Shown in pieces: positions 38,600-50,200 of a stretch of DNA of 64,000 nt; the first letter of the stretch is position 1; each line of letters begins with the position of its first letter. Source of the DNA: Protula sp. h YS-2021. Taxonomy: Eukaryota; Annelida; Polychaeta; Sabellida; Serpulidae. The notes under the pieces are model-generated. The model saw only the letters and a program-made list of their open reading frames with translations. It ran no database searches and was not told the DNA's origin. A program made the position numbers and the translations under genes. The DNA lies in the NCBI GenBank assembly GCA_949752745.1, contig OX457027.1:59264342-59328341 (forward strand), written 5' to 3'.

Positions 38600-41480
38600 A
38601 GGTGAAGAATTCGAGGCAATCAATCCCCATTTGGTATTTTCAATACCAAGTGGAAATTATGATTACCCAAATGCATTCAAGCATTTGTGCTTAGCAAGGT
38701 TGATGAGCATGAACGTCAAGGATCTTGGTAGATACTGGATAAGATTCTTCAGAATGAAGTTCATACAGCTACATAAGAACCTTTGCAGGTCTCCAGCTAC
38801 TTTTAGTTGCCAAAGAAGATAAAGAATACCAAAGATATTATCAACATCAAGAACACAGACAATAAGTGCTTCCTATGGTCTATATTAGCTCATGTACATC
38901 CAATGATGACCAAGTAAATTTGGTGTGGAAGTATGAGCCATTTGATCTTGAGCTGAATTTGGAAGACATAACATTTCCAAGACCAATTTACCAAATTCCT
39001 AAATTTGAGAAGATAAACAACATTGCCATCAATGTTTTTGGTTGGGAAAATCAAGTTTTGGTACCCATCTACGTAAGTTGCAGGAGTCAACATGAGAGTG
39101 ACACTGAAATCATCTTACTGCTCATCACTGACAATTAGAAGAGACAATATTGCCTGATTAAGAACTTGAATCGACTCATGAAGTATCGTGCAATACATCA
39201 TGGCATAACGTTTCACTGCTTGCATGGGTTTACGCGACAAGACATCGTGATGTTGTTGGAAGTGTGGGGCACAGCGATTGTTTTTCCAGAGTACAATCAA
39301 TCGATTCAAGGGCATTGCAAAACAACCAAAGGCACCCTTTGTCATTTAGGCAAACTTTGAATGCTGTACAGTGAAATGTGACACACAGGACAAGTATCAA
39401 CATTGCAAGGCCAAAAGTTTTACCTTTGTAGTTGTCAGAGAATATGAGAAGCGTGATCCTGTGCTTTACCGTGGAGTCAATGCTGTCAACAAATTTCTAA
39501 AGTATATGTTGGATGAACGATCACATTGTGAATCGATTAAACAACCCAAAACCCATTGAAATGACTGCTGAGGATAAGAAACAGTTTGTTCAAGCTACTC
39601 ATTGCTACATTTGCCATGAGTTGATGGGAATGGATCGTGTGCGAGATAATGATCACATCAGTGAGAAATACGGTGGAGCAGCCCATAGTCAATGCAAAAT
39701 ACACTTTCTCTTAAGAAAGGATCAGCAAGGAAAGTGGGATTCAGTCATCATCCCTGTCCTATTCCACAACCTACGAGAGCATGGCGGCCATCTTCTTTAT
39801 GGAGAGTATAGAAAAATTCAAAACTTTAATCTGTCAGTCATTTCCAACAATGTTGAAAAGGACATTGCGATTAGCATGGGCAATCTGAAATTCATGGACT
39901 CCTACCAATTCATGGAAGCATCCTTGCAAAGATGAGTGGCCAACTTATCGGCTGAAGGTAAATATAAGTTTCAGAATATGACTGTTCATGTGCGCGACAG
40001 TGAGCAGCAAGACTTACTTTTGAGAAAGGAAGTACATCTCTATGACTATGCTTATGAACCCTCCAAGTTTGCAGAGATCAAGCTTCCACCACAAGAAGAC
40101 TTTTACAGTCAACTGACTGAAGAAGGAATGAGTGATGAGGACTATACTCATGCACAAAGGGTATATAAAGTATTCCACTGCAATACCTTTGGAGAGTATC
40201 ATGACCCCTACCTGAAAACATATGTGTTGCTGTTGGCAGATGTGTTTGAAAATTTTTGAAATATGTGTTTCAGCACGTATGAATTGGATCCTGCTCATTA
40301 CAATACAGCACCAGATTTGACATGAGACGCTATGCTGAAACATACCAAGGTTAAATTGGAATTGACAGAGCAAGGTCTGCGAGGAGGTATTTCAGTCATT
40401 ACACATAAGTATGCAAAAGCCAACAACCCCTACATTCCAGACTATGATGTGGCCAAGTCAACAAACTGCACCATGTACTGCGACGCCAGCAAACTCTATG
40501 GGTGGAGTATGTCACAGGGTTTGCAAGAATGTGGATTTGCATGGGTAGAAGATCCAGAATCGCTCTACTACATGAAGGTGAGTGAAGATGATGAGACAGG
40601 ATACATTTCAGAGGTTGAACTCGCATACCAAGATGAAATCCATGATTAGCATAGTGACTTTCTAGTGGCTGCTGAGAAGATCAATCAGTTAATTGTACGA
40701 ATACCTGAGAAGCCAGTTAGGATTGAAATATAAACCTAAGGTTGAAATATAAACTTACGGAAAAGTTGATTCCCAATCTCAGTCACAACGAAAAGGAAAA
40801 GTATGTGATACATTTTCGAAATTTGCATTATGTTCCAGCAGAGTAAATGGCTAGCTAAATACATAGATGTCAACACAGTAAAGAGCAAAGTGGCAAAAAA
40901 TCCATTAAAAAAAGACTTTTTTTACAAATTGATGAATAATGCCATATTTGGCAAAACTATGGAAAATGTGAGGAAACGAGCCAATGTGGAATTGGTTCAC
41001 AGTGAGAAACTTGACAAAAAGGTGGTGGCTAAACCTACGTTTCAAAATTCCACATTTTTAATGAGGATTTGACAGTAGTACTCTGCTTGAAAGCAGATCT
41101 GTTGCTGAACAAACGGATTTAGATTGGGATTACTATTCTGGAACTCAGCAAAACCCTCATGTGTGATTATCACTAAACTTACATTAACAAGTATCCAGAG
41201 GCAAAACTGCTGTTCAGCTACACAGACAGTTTGTGCTATGACATACCACAAGAGACGTGTACAAAGATGTGCAACAGGATAGTCATCTGTTTGATACAAG
41301 TGATTACCCAAAGGACCATTTCCTGCATTCCACTGTGAGCAAGAAAGTGTTGGGGAAAATGAAAGATGAAGCTGCGGGATTACCCATTGAGGAGTTTGTA
41401 GGGCCTCGACCAAAGATGTACAGTTTGCTGTATGGCGGAAAAAGAAAGGACAAGGACATTACGCTATATGTTTGGTGATG
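38600..41480 (+). pseudogene. Decayed DNA polymerase B with endonuclease VII-like motif (Polinton/adintovirus type)
   Basis: Plus-strand fragments in successive frames keep the order of a family-B polymerase of the protein-primed type seen in Polintons and adintoviruses. First an N-terminal part (about 38866-39360). Then a zinc/His-Me block with CYICHELMGMDRVRDNDH and GGAAHSQC (about 39600-39700), like T4 endonuclease VII. Then palm motif A with YCDASKLYGWSMSQ (about 40478), motif B with LMNNAIFGKTMENVRKR (about 40930) and motif C with YTDSLCYD (about 41218). At least eight stops or frameshifts break it, so it cannot be made as one protein. No capsid, integrase or packaging ATPase gene was recognised nearby. 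Coordinates of the ends are approximate. Confidence 0.82.
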
Positions 41481-41762
41481 GTTACACCACGTTAGCTCAT
41501 GGGCATTACACAGCTCATAATGCAACTCATAAAGCATGGGTTAAAAGGCCCCCGCTCAGACATAGCAATCATTCTGCATCAAACTGTTGAAGAGTGAACA
41601 AGTCTGCAGTGAGTGAACAGCATCTGACATCTATGACAATGCCTACAGCAAAGTCTGAGACAAAGCACATAGCAAAGTCTGAGAAGAGGCTATTGCAACA
41701 GCTAAAGCAAGAACCTCAAAGAGAGCCACAGTTTGGAAAATAAAAAATGAAGTTATAAAGTT

Positions 41763-41990
41763 ATGGAAACTAAATCCAAGTTAATACCTGAGCCTAAAGC
41801 AGAGCGAGGACCCGAGCTTAAAGCTGCTGCCACTGTTGCAAAACCTGAGCGTAAAGCTGCCACTGCAAAGGCTATGGAGAAGATGATTTCAGATGATTTA
41901 CCTATCTACAAGACGCAGAAGGTCTGCCAAAAACATAATTTACCGGAAGCTGTTATTACGTCAGATTCTATGGAGTTCCATTCTCATTAA
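41763..41990 (+). other. Lys/Ala/Glu-rich open frame after the PolB remnant
   Basis: A 75-codon frame beginning METKSKLIPEPKAERG, with repeated KPERKAA-like pieces. It could be part of the same integrated element. No domain is recognisable and it may be meaningless. Confidence 0.25.
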
Positions 41991-44237
41991 AAATGCTGTC
42001 TAAAAAGCACATATGGATAACACGCCATAAACAATTTATTGTGCCTGCTGAACACGATTTACTTTACATACAGAACAGACATTTCAAAGCGTAAAAAACA
42101 TTGCGTACCTATACAAGATTCAGATTGTTGGTGCATCAAAGTATTGTATTTTATAAGTAAAATATCACCTCATGTTTATTTACGATTCTTGCGAGTAAAC
42201 AGTCTATGGCCGATTTAGTATGGTATTGATTTGAGGTTGCGGCATCCATCCGACCAAATCACAACATTGGAGACCTTTTACAAGAAGTAAAAACTTCTCA
42301 TTTAACTTCCCATTTTACTTCTTGTGCCTGCCGTGGGCAACCTGAAAAGTTTTAACTTGGCAAACACGATTCAGAAGTAAATATATGGAATAACATGTTT
42401 TATAGTTGATTATTTAGAACACTGGTGTAATTAATATGTTGCTGAATCCGTTGTACACGTGTTAAATGTTTTATTCAGATTGGAATAAGAAAAATTAGCT
42501 TTAAATTACGATATAAAATCCGTCGTGAATTTGTATACTCAAAAACTTCCTTCTACTAATCAAAACACAGCTTCGATTCATATTAAAGGTTTGGGTAACT
42601 AGTTCAAAGTATTTCACGTTTGAAATAAGGAGGTAATATAATCTTACTCATACTTCTTTCAAAAAGATCGTGAACATTTACTCGTTTTTATTGAAAATAA
42701 ACTTTACTTCTTCAAAATATTTTTTTGCCAAAATATTTTACTTCTCATTTGATAAGTCTTCTCAGACGAACCATTTGAAAAGTTAACTTCTTGCAACAGG
42801 CCTGTATTAACTGTGGTTGTACTTTGGTTGTGATTGCTTACAACTTATTACCAACGTCTCTAATATAACGTTGCATAGGCTTGGGTATCAATGCTGTTTA
42901 GACGTTGCTTTTGGTTGCATTCAAAGCGCAACTTTCTATGCATCCTTACTTTTCCGACGTCTATACAGCGTCGATAGACGTTGTTTCGACTTGCAAGCTT
43001 TATAAAACATTGATTAGACGTCTGATAATCGACTTCATTCAATGTTGGAAGAAAAACGTTATTTCGACTTCAACAAAAAACCAAATTTTTTTTTCACACA
43101 GAACCGTTTTACAAGCAGAACCGTATACTGTAAAATGCAAAGAATAAAACACAGAATCAGTTTCCTGGAAAGAATACAACAAAATATTCATTCAGGAGTA
43201 AGAAATACAACACCATGAAAATGTTAACACTTTTTCCCGGTTAAAAATAGTCACTAGTATATTTTAAAACAGCATAAATGTGTCTTCTTTTTATATTTTA
43301 AAGCGACGTTATGAACATATTAGAGTGTTTTAGTATTGTGTGGCGGATTGTGAGAATACATATCCTGTAAACGCCGAAGAATTCCTCTGAGCTGTTTGCA
43401 TTTGCGTCAGTTTGTGTTAAGCAGGTATAACAGCAGTAAGGATCTTTTTTTTTCATTCGCGCAAAGTCGCGTTTGTCTTTTCAATTTAATGAACAGGGAT
43501 GGAGTTAGAATACGGAAGCTGGGTAAGGTTCATATTAATGGGAGGGGTAGGGTGAAGGACTGCAAGTTAAAATTGGATCCTGACTCAAGGATAAAAAACC
43601 TGAGCTAAAACAAAACACATTTGAGAATCAAATAATAAAAAGTCGATCTATGCAATTTATTGCGACAAATTTTATTTTACAGAATAGCACATGTTCGACA
43701 TTTTATGTCAAAACTTCGGTTAAACAAATTCGACATTATAAGAAAACACTGTAAATACTTTCTTGGCGTTGAAAAACAATAAAACTCATTTTTTGGAGAC
43801 AGATGTCATCATGACACATTAATGTTTTGTCGCATTGGCGTTCGCACATTTAGAACGGAAGTAGCGGAAGTGTGTCTGTTGGCTGGCGCTGTGACCTTGA
43901 ACTCTTTAACAGAAGCTGCTTCTTGGCAAAGAATTAAAAACAACAATTTATAAACAAAATATTTGACAATATTCTTGTTTTATTTTCAATTAAGTTTCTA
44001 CCTGAATGAAAGCCGAATGTTAACACAGATAGTCTTATCAATAAATCCGCTGGCCTCCTGTGATGTGTCAGCCAAGAAAGGTTTCACTGTCATTTTTATA
44101 ATAAGTGCATACAATGCTGGAACTCAGACGTACAAAAATGTCAGATTACTTTAGATCGGCAAGAAAAACTAATGCACAACTTGATCAAGTATTTAACGAG
44201 CGGAAGTTCTGAGATTCAAACAAGCCACCGGGTTCGC
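41991..44237. other. Intergenic between PolB remnant and transporter C
   Basis: No gene seen. About 42275-42800 has several TTTACTTCTTG/CAAGAAGT motifs, some inverted, perhaps a worn MITE. About 42870-43030 has many GACGT motifs in both orientations. The 3' untranslated region of transporter C enters from the right. Confidence 0.45.
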
Positions 44238-47200
44238 TCACTGAGTCTGTTCTCTTTGCTTGATTTTGTCCAGAACGACCACAACAGCAGCGACAAGTCC
44301 TCCTACTGTACCCATGATGCCAATCACCAGAAACGGAATATCGTAATTTTGTGTCTGATCAAACAACCATCCTAAACATTAAAAAAAAATATACAAATCC
44401 ATTACTGTTATATTTCAAATATTGAAGAAAATTACTGTGCATAAATTCGTTCATGGAAATATATCTATGTGTTACATTTTTATTCAACACCAACACCGAA
44501 GTCATTTGCTAAAATATAAAGCTGTCGTTTTATTTCGTAACGCGCTTTTTTACGAGTAAAAGCGTGGTTCGCATTCTCTACCTTTAGACGAGATTTCTCT
44601 TATTTATGGCAATCGACGCATAAAATATGAATAGGACGTTTGTATACGTGTAGGCATACAATGTAAATAAACATCGTTGCAAAATTGTCTTATTAAATCC
44701 AGAAACAATCGAGTCTAAAAGACTCAGTGACCACACATAATCCACACTTCTTTTCTGTCTCAGTACCCCTCCGCCCACGCGGGTTTGCAGTAGGGATGGA
44801 ATAGGGCGGGTGTAAGAAAGGCCTAAAGGTGGAGAATACGAACTACGCTTTTAGTCATAAAAAGCGTTTTACGAAATAAAACTAGAGTTTCACTTCGCAA
44901 AAGGTAACGTTCGCTTATCTCCAGCTTTAGCCGGAATTAGAAACCGGCGTTGGGATAAAACCCGCTAGGCACGCATTGTGCAGAAAGTTCTTTTAATATG
45001 AACTACACTTTTATTAAAGTATTATGGAACGAGTAAATAAAAGACGTAAGGGTACTTTTGAGGTTTTTGACAGTCTTCTACCAATAACAATCTCGTTGTA
45101 CAATATCATATATACTTAAAGTAAAAGATCCTGGAAAGAAAGGACACAGTGTAAACCCACTTGGGAAGACAAACATCGAATGGCTCCATTATTATAATAA
45201 TCTATCCATATGGCTCCGATCACATCGGTGAAGCCATTCACTTGGAGGGATCTACCCATGAATATCAAACTGACTAATGGGTATAGCCACTTGGAAAGAG
45301 CCATCATCTGGGATGTCTCCACCCATTCATCTGCTTGGCTTCCCCTTTCAAGAAAATGGATAGACTAGAGCCTCGACCATTCTATATACAGAGACGCACG
45401 TACAGACACACTTGAGATAACCGGACTCAAACAGTAGTGCAAAGGATAATGGATTGACCAGAAACACTCCTATGTCCCACTACTACCCCCTCCTACCTCC
45501 CACGGACAGTACGCCTAACCAGCATCAGATGGTTTACATACGAACAGTTAGATGTATGACATAACCAAATTTTAACTTTTAAAAGGCTAAGAGTAACATG
45601 ATCTCTATAAAAACAGTCTGTGACTAACTAGAGTTAGAGATAAACTGAAAAAATGATATGGTTTGTACAAAACAAATTACTTAATTCCATCACAAAATAC
45701 AACAACGCGAGAATAACTGAATTATATTCATCAACATAAACTCCCCGACAATAAATGAAAACTTGGAAACACTCTCTACCCACTTCTCAAGCCGACTGAC
45801 GGCTTGACAGTCCAAGCAACACACTAGACCAATAGCTTAACTCAAAGGAAATGCTACAGTCATAGTGTTTTTGAGAACTGGTTGCCTTGGGGCTACTTTC
45901 TTCCTCAGTTCTTGGACTTGGGGTATTGCCTGAAGCTGCCCCATTGCGTACTTGTCGAGGATCCTCTCTGGTTCCGGCTCTAGTTCATGCTGTAACCAGA
46001 GTCAGAGATGACTTTTCTGCTGTAATAAATGGGTCAATAGAATAGAGTTCATTAATTCGTTTTGGGTGAATTTAATAAAAGTATTCAGTGACGACCAACA
46101 TCTTGTACTTAAGCTTCTAGCGAAACATTATGTGAGGCATTTAAGGAGTTAGCTACTAACTCACTTGATGAGCTTTACTTTTACATCATGCCAGAATATT
46201 TGGGTCTATTTGAGCTTTACTATATGCCTCGTTTAATGTAATTACACAGTTTGCTTAGAAATATCTTTGGTCACGCCAGGTCTGAAAGAAACAATTAATG
46301 CCTTTTGACTTTATTTTTCGGATAGTTCCAGTTATTTTCTGAGAGCACGCACAGCGCAGTGTATGGAAAGTGGCTCTTCCTGCGACGTGGAAGTGGTAGT
46401 TATTGCAGCCTTATCTCTTTTAAGGTCCATGCACCTCTAGCGGCTATACGGGTCTTACTCAAGAAAGATGGCCTAAGCCTAAAAACCACTGTGTACCAGG
46501 AGCCACTGGCCTTAAATGCTTCATTCGCCAAATCATGGAGTTTCTCTCTCCTTTTACCTGACGCTAGAGCCAAAGGAAAGATTAATTTCATTGTAGCCCA
46601 TCTGGGAGAGATCGCTTCCCCGAACATATCCTTCTCAGGCAAAAGCCGAAAAACCAGCTCCAGATCTCACTGCGCCACATTTGATCAATTCAGAGATAGA
46701 AGGGTCCACCTTTGCATCATAGCCCGAAACTGGCTTAAGCATTACTGTGATCGCTGACCAATACGCTCTATGGAAGATATAGGAGATGATCTGAGGCGCA
46801 GTTCTTTATGTAAATAATTGAAGAAGTCGGCCACGATCCCCGGGATGGCTTAAATGGGTCTAGTTTTTCATTCTCACACCAACCCAAAAACTTATTCCAC
46901 AGTGATCGATGAACTTTTCAGTGTATGGCTTGTGCACTTGAGTTATTTTCCTTATTACCCCATCTGCGAATCCTTTAGCTTGAGATAGGTATGGATAAGC
47001 ACCACACCCTCAGATCCAAGAAACGTTTGAAAGGCTGGAGATGTTCCCAGTCGGGTTGGTATAAGAGCGCCAGATGACTTATTCCGATATGTAGACAGGC
47101 ATCTCACAGTCCCCTAACTGCCAAATTTCAACATTTCTTTTATCATTTTGGCAGTATCCATCCGAAATCTGGTAGGGTGAAGGAACTAATTTAACTCTGA

Positions 47201-50200
47201 GAGATAGATGACCATCCTCCAACAACCTGTTTTGTTGGGAATAAGAAACACACAACTGAAAAAGCCCTGTTCGGAGTCCGGCATTTCCTGTATAACTTTC
47301 TTGTTCTTGAGCCATATTTTGAAGAGCCAAAAGCCTGATTCTGCTTGGGACCCTGCCTGTAGGAGGTGGCTATATGATTTCGAGCTTTGAGATGTAGAGG
47401 AACACCGAGGCAGCTGCCCCGACTGTCCAGCTTGAAGGGATGGAAATAGCCTTATCGTAGCCAGGTTGGCTACTCGATGCAGCGCCAAGCAGTCCTAAAC
47501 ATCGCAGTAGCTTATCCTTCCTCCTACAGGCCAAGAGTCTGCAATTCCCTAACTCCCCTATTTCTTGTGATAGACGAACGACATCGTCTTGAGATGAGTC
47601 CCCGATATCCACGCAGTATCGTAGCTCGTTGCCGCCGGTGTTGCTGCGAGACTTACTGGCCTCAGGTGCTGTCCTCCTACTGCCTGTGCCTCTTCGCCGA
47701 TGGCGGAGTTGTGGCGCGGCTGCAGCGATGCTCTCTCCTCTTTGTGCTGCCTCTTGAACCGGCCCCCACCTGGATGTGCTTCTCGCGCAGGGGCGTCTGG
47801 GACGAGACATTAGAGCCAAAGCCTGACAAAGAGCTGTCATGCCTTCACTGCTCCGCACATGAGAAAGGAATGTGGGTAGTCTGTCGCCAATGAGATTCAG
47901 ACTCGATTGTTTTCGGTTTTACACAATAAGGCCGTTTTGGCAATGTTGATTTACACTGTACGCCTACACGTGTAGACAAATTCAAATCATAAACTAGACA
48001 GAATTCCGCTGCATAGCGGAATTGGCCCACTTGCAGAAACCACTAAAGAAAATATTTGTATTAAATTATGACCAAAAACCTCACGCAGTACCCCTTCTTT
48101 ATCCTCGCTTTCCCCCAACGGGTTCAAAATGAACACAAAATCCCTCTATCTCTAATCGCTTTCCAGATAATAATCAACTTCCTGTTTTCGACCTTGACCG
48201 AGAAGGTCAAGGTCACCGAGATACCTCCTATGTAACGTTGTTTAGGCCCAGAGGATAGAAAATGAGCTCAAAATAGCTCTATCTCTATTTTCGAGATAGG
48301 TCGTCTTATCGTTAACGGCACATGAGGTCACGTGACCTTTGACCTTGACCCCAAGGTCAATATTCATGATGAAAGTTTGACCCCTACTGAGTACGTTTAT
48401 ATGTTCAAACTGGGATTTGAGTACCTTTATGGCTACTTTTTGTGATTAATTGGCGTTTAAAAAAATATTTTGACCTCACTTTGACCTAGACCTTTGAGGT
48501 CAAGGTCAAAAATATTTACGGTTTCAACGAGACCTGATAATTGTCTATAAGTGTATCAAATATAAAGCTCCGCTGACTCAAATGCTAGGAACAGTTTTCT
48601 GGAAACCATTTTATAGAAAAAATAACTTTGACCTCAATATGACCTTGACCTTGACGTTTGAGGTGAAAAACATTGCAGATTCACCGAGACCTCGTCAACC
48701 CCTACACGTGCGCCACATTACATCTCCATCTGTCAAAAACTGTTTGAGGAGCTTTCTGGAAAGCATCCAAAAGGAAAAAAGAGACGAAAAAAAATTAAAA
48801 AGGGCAGAAACTTTGAGAAAAACTACAAACTTATACCCAGTTGCAAACGAAGTTTGCAAGTGGAAAATACGAGTCGATTACCGTAAATAAGCGAAATCCC
48901 GTCTGAAAGCGGATATAAGCGAGCACTAACTTTTGCGAAGAAAAAGAAAACAACATTGTGTCAATAAAATTATTATGACGTCTTATAGCAATCGCAAAAT
49001 GTAAAGGCTCAGGAATCAGCTAAACAGAAGAGCTTTTTTTTTATTTCCTAGTTTTATGGTCTTGTCATTCGCCGTTCAAGGGGGGGGGGGGGGTTACTTG
49101 TGTGTGTGGAGGGGAAACAGGACAACTGCCGCACGGAGTATTACCGCATGGAAAATGGCTGCATTGGGACTATTACCGCATAGGACAATTCCCCACTTTT
49201 TGCAAAAAAAAATATCAATTTGATGTTTAATATTTTTTTCATTTTAGTTTTTTCTTTCCTTTTCTTTCATGCTTGTGATGTTCCAAGATTAAAGAACTTG
49301 ACATAGGCCTTTCAAGTATGCAATTTACGACGATCAAGGGTTTTTATGATTTCTTTTATGTCTGTGATATGGAATCTAATACGTGGTTTATTACACAATG
49401 TTCACATGTAGACCAAAAACTTTGACTCCACAAAGTAAAATATTTGTAATCTGGAGTAGTTCAGAGTAGTTTAATACTGGACATTGATCGGATATATGTA
49501 TTTCAGGAGCCAGGAACTGTAGTTTTAGGTTGGACATTTAACAGAATTTCACAGCTGTAGTTTGATATTGAATATTGACAGTTTAAAAATGGGAAAATAG
49601 TAGGTAATTTATTATTTTTGATGCCAAAATAGAATAAACTATTATAGAATAGTGCAGTAATACTTAAAATAAAAATTGTACAGAAGATTGCGATTTTTTG
49701 CTTACAAAAAGTAGGAACTGTCCTATGCGGAAAGAGTCCGTGCGGTAATAGTACCAATCTATTGAGAGAGATGGTGTACTGAGGACGTTCCTAAAAATAT
49801 CCGCTACGCGTGGAATCTTTTGGGACAGCCTTTACCTGAAAAAGGTGTGGCAAGAAGTCCAGCTACTCTTTTGGGACAGCCTTTACCTGAAAAAGGTGTG
49901 GCAAGAAGTCCAGCTACTCTTTTGGGACAGCCTTTACCTGAAAAAGGTGTGGCAAGAAGTCCAGCTACTCTTTTGGGACAGCCTTTACCTGAAAAAGGTG
50001 TGGCAAGAAGTCCAGCTACTCTTTTGGGACAGCCTTTACCTGAAAAAGGTGTGGCAAGAAGTCCAGCTACTCTTTTGGGACAGCCTTTACCTGAAAAAGG
50101 TGTGGCAAGAAGTCCAGCTACTCCGCTGAATACGTTGAATAGACCATGGGAACGTGCGATTTTCTCCACTCCTAGTAAATCAACGATGACAACTGATACC

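Noticed and set aside
42860..43050. Cluster of GACGT motifs in both orientations as a regulatory array
   Set aside because: Motifs are irregularly spaced and embedded in what looks like a worn repeat; no clear unit or symmetry.
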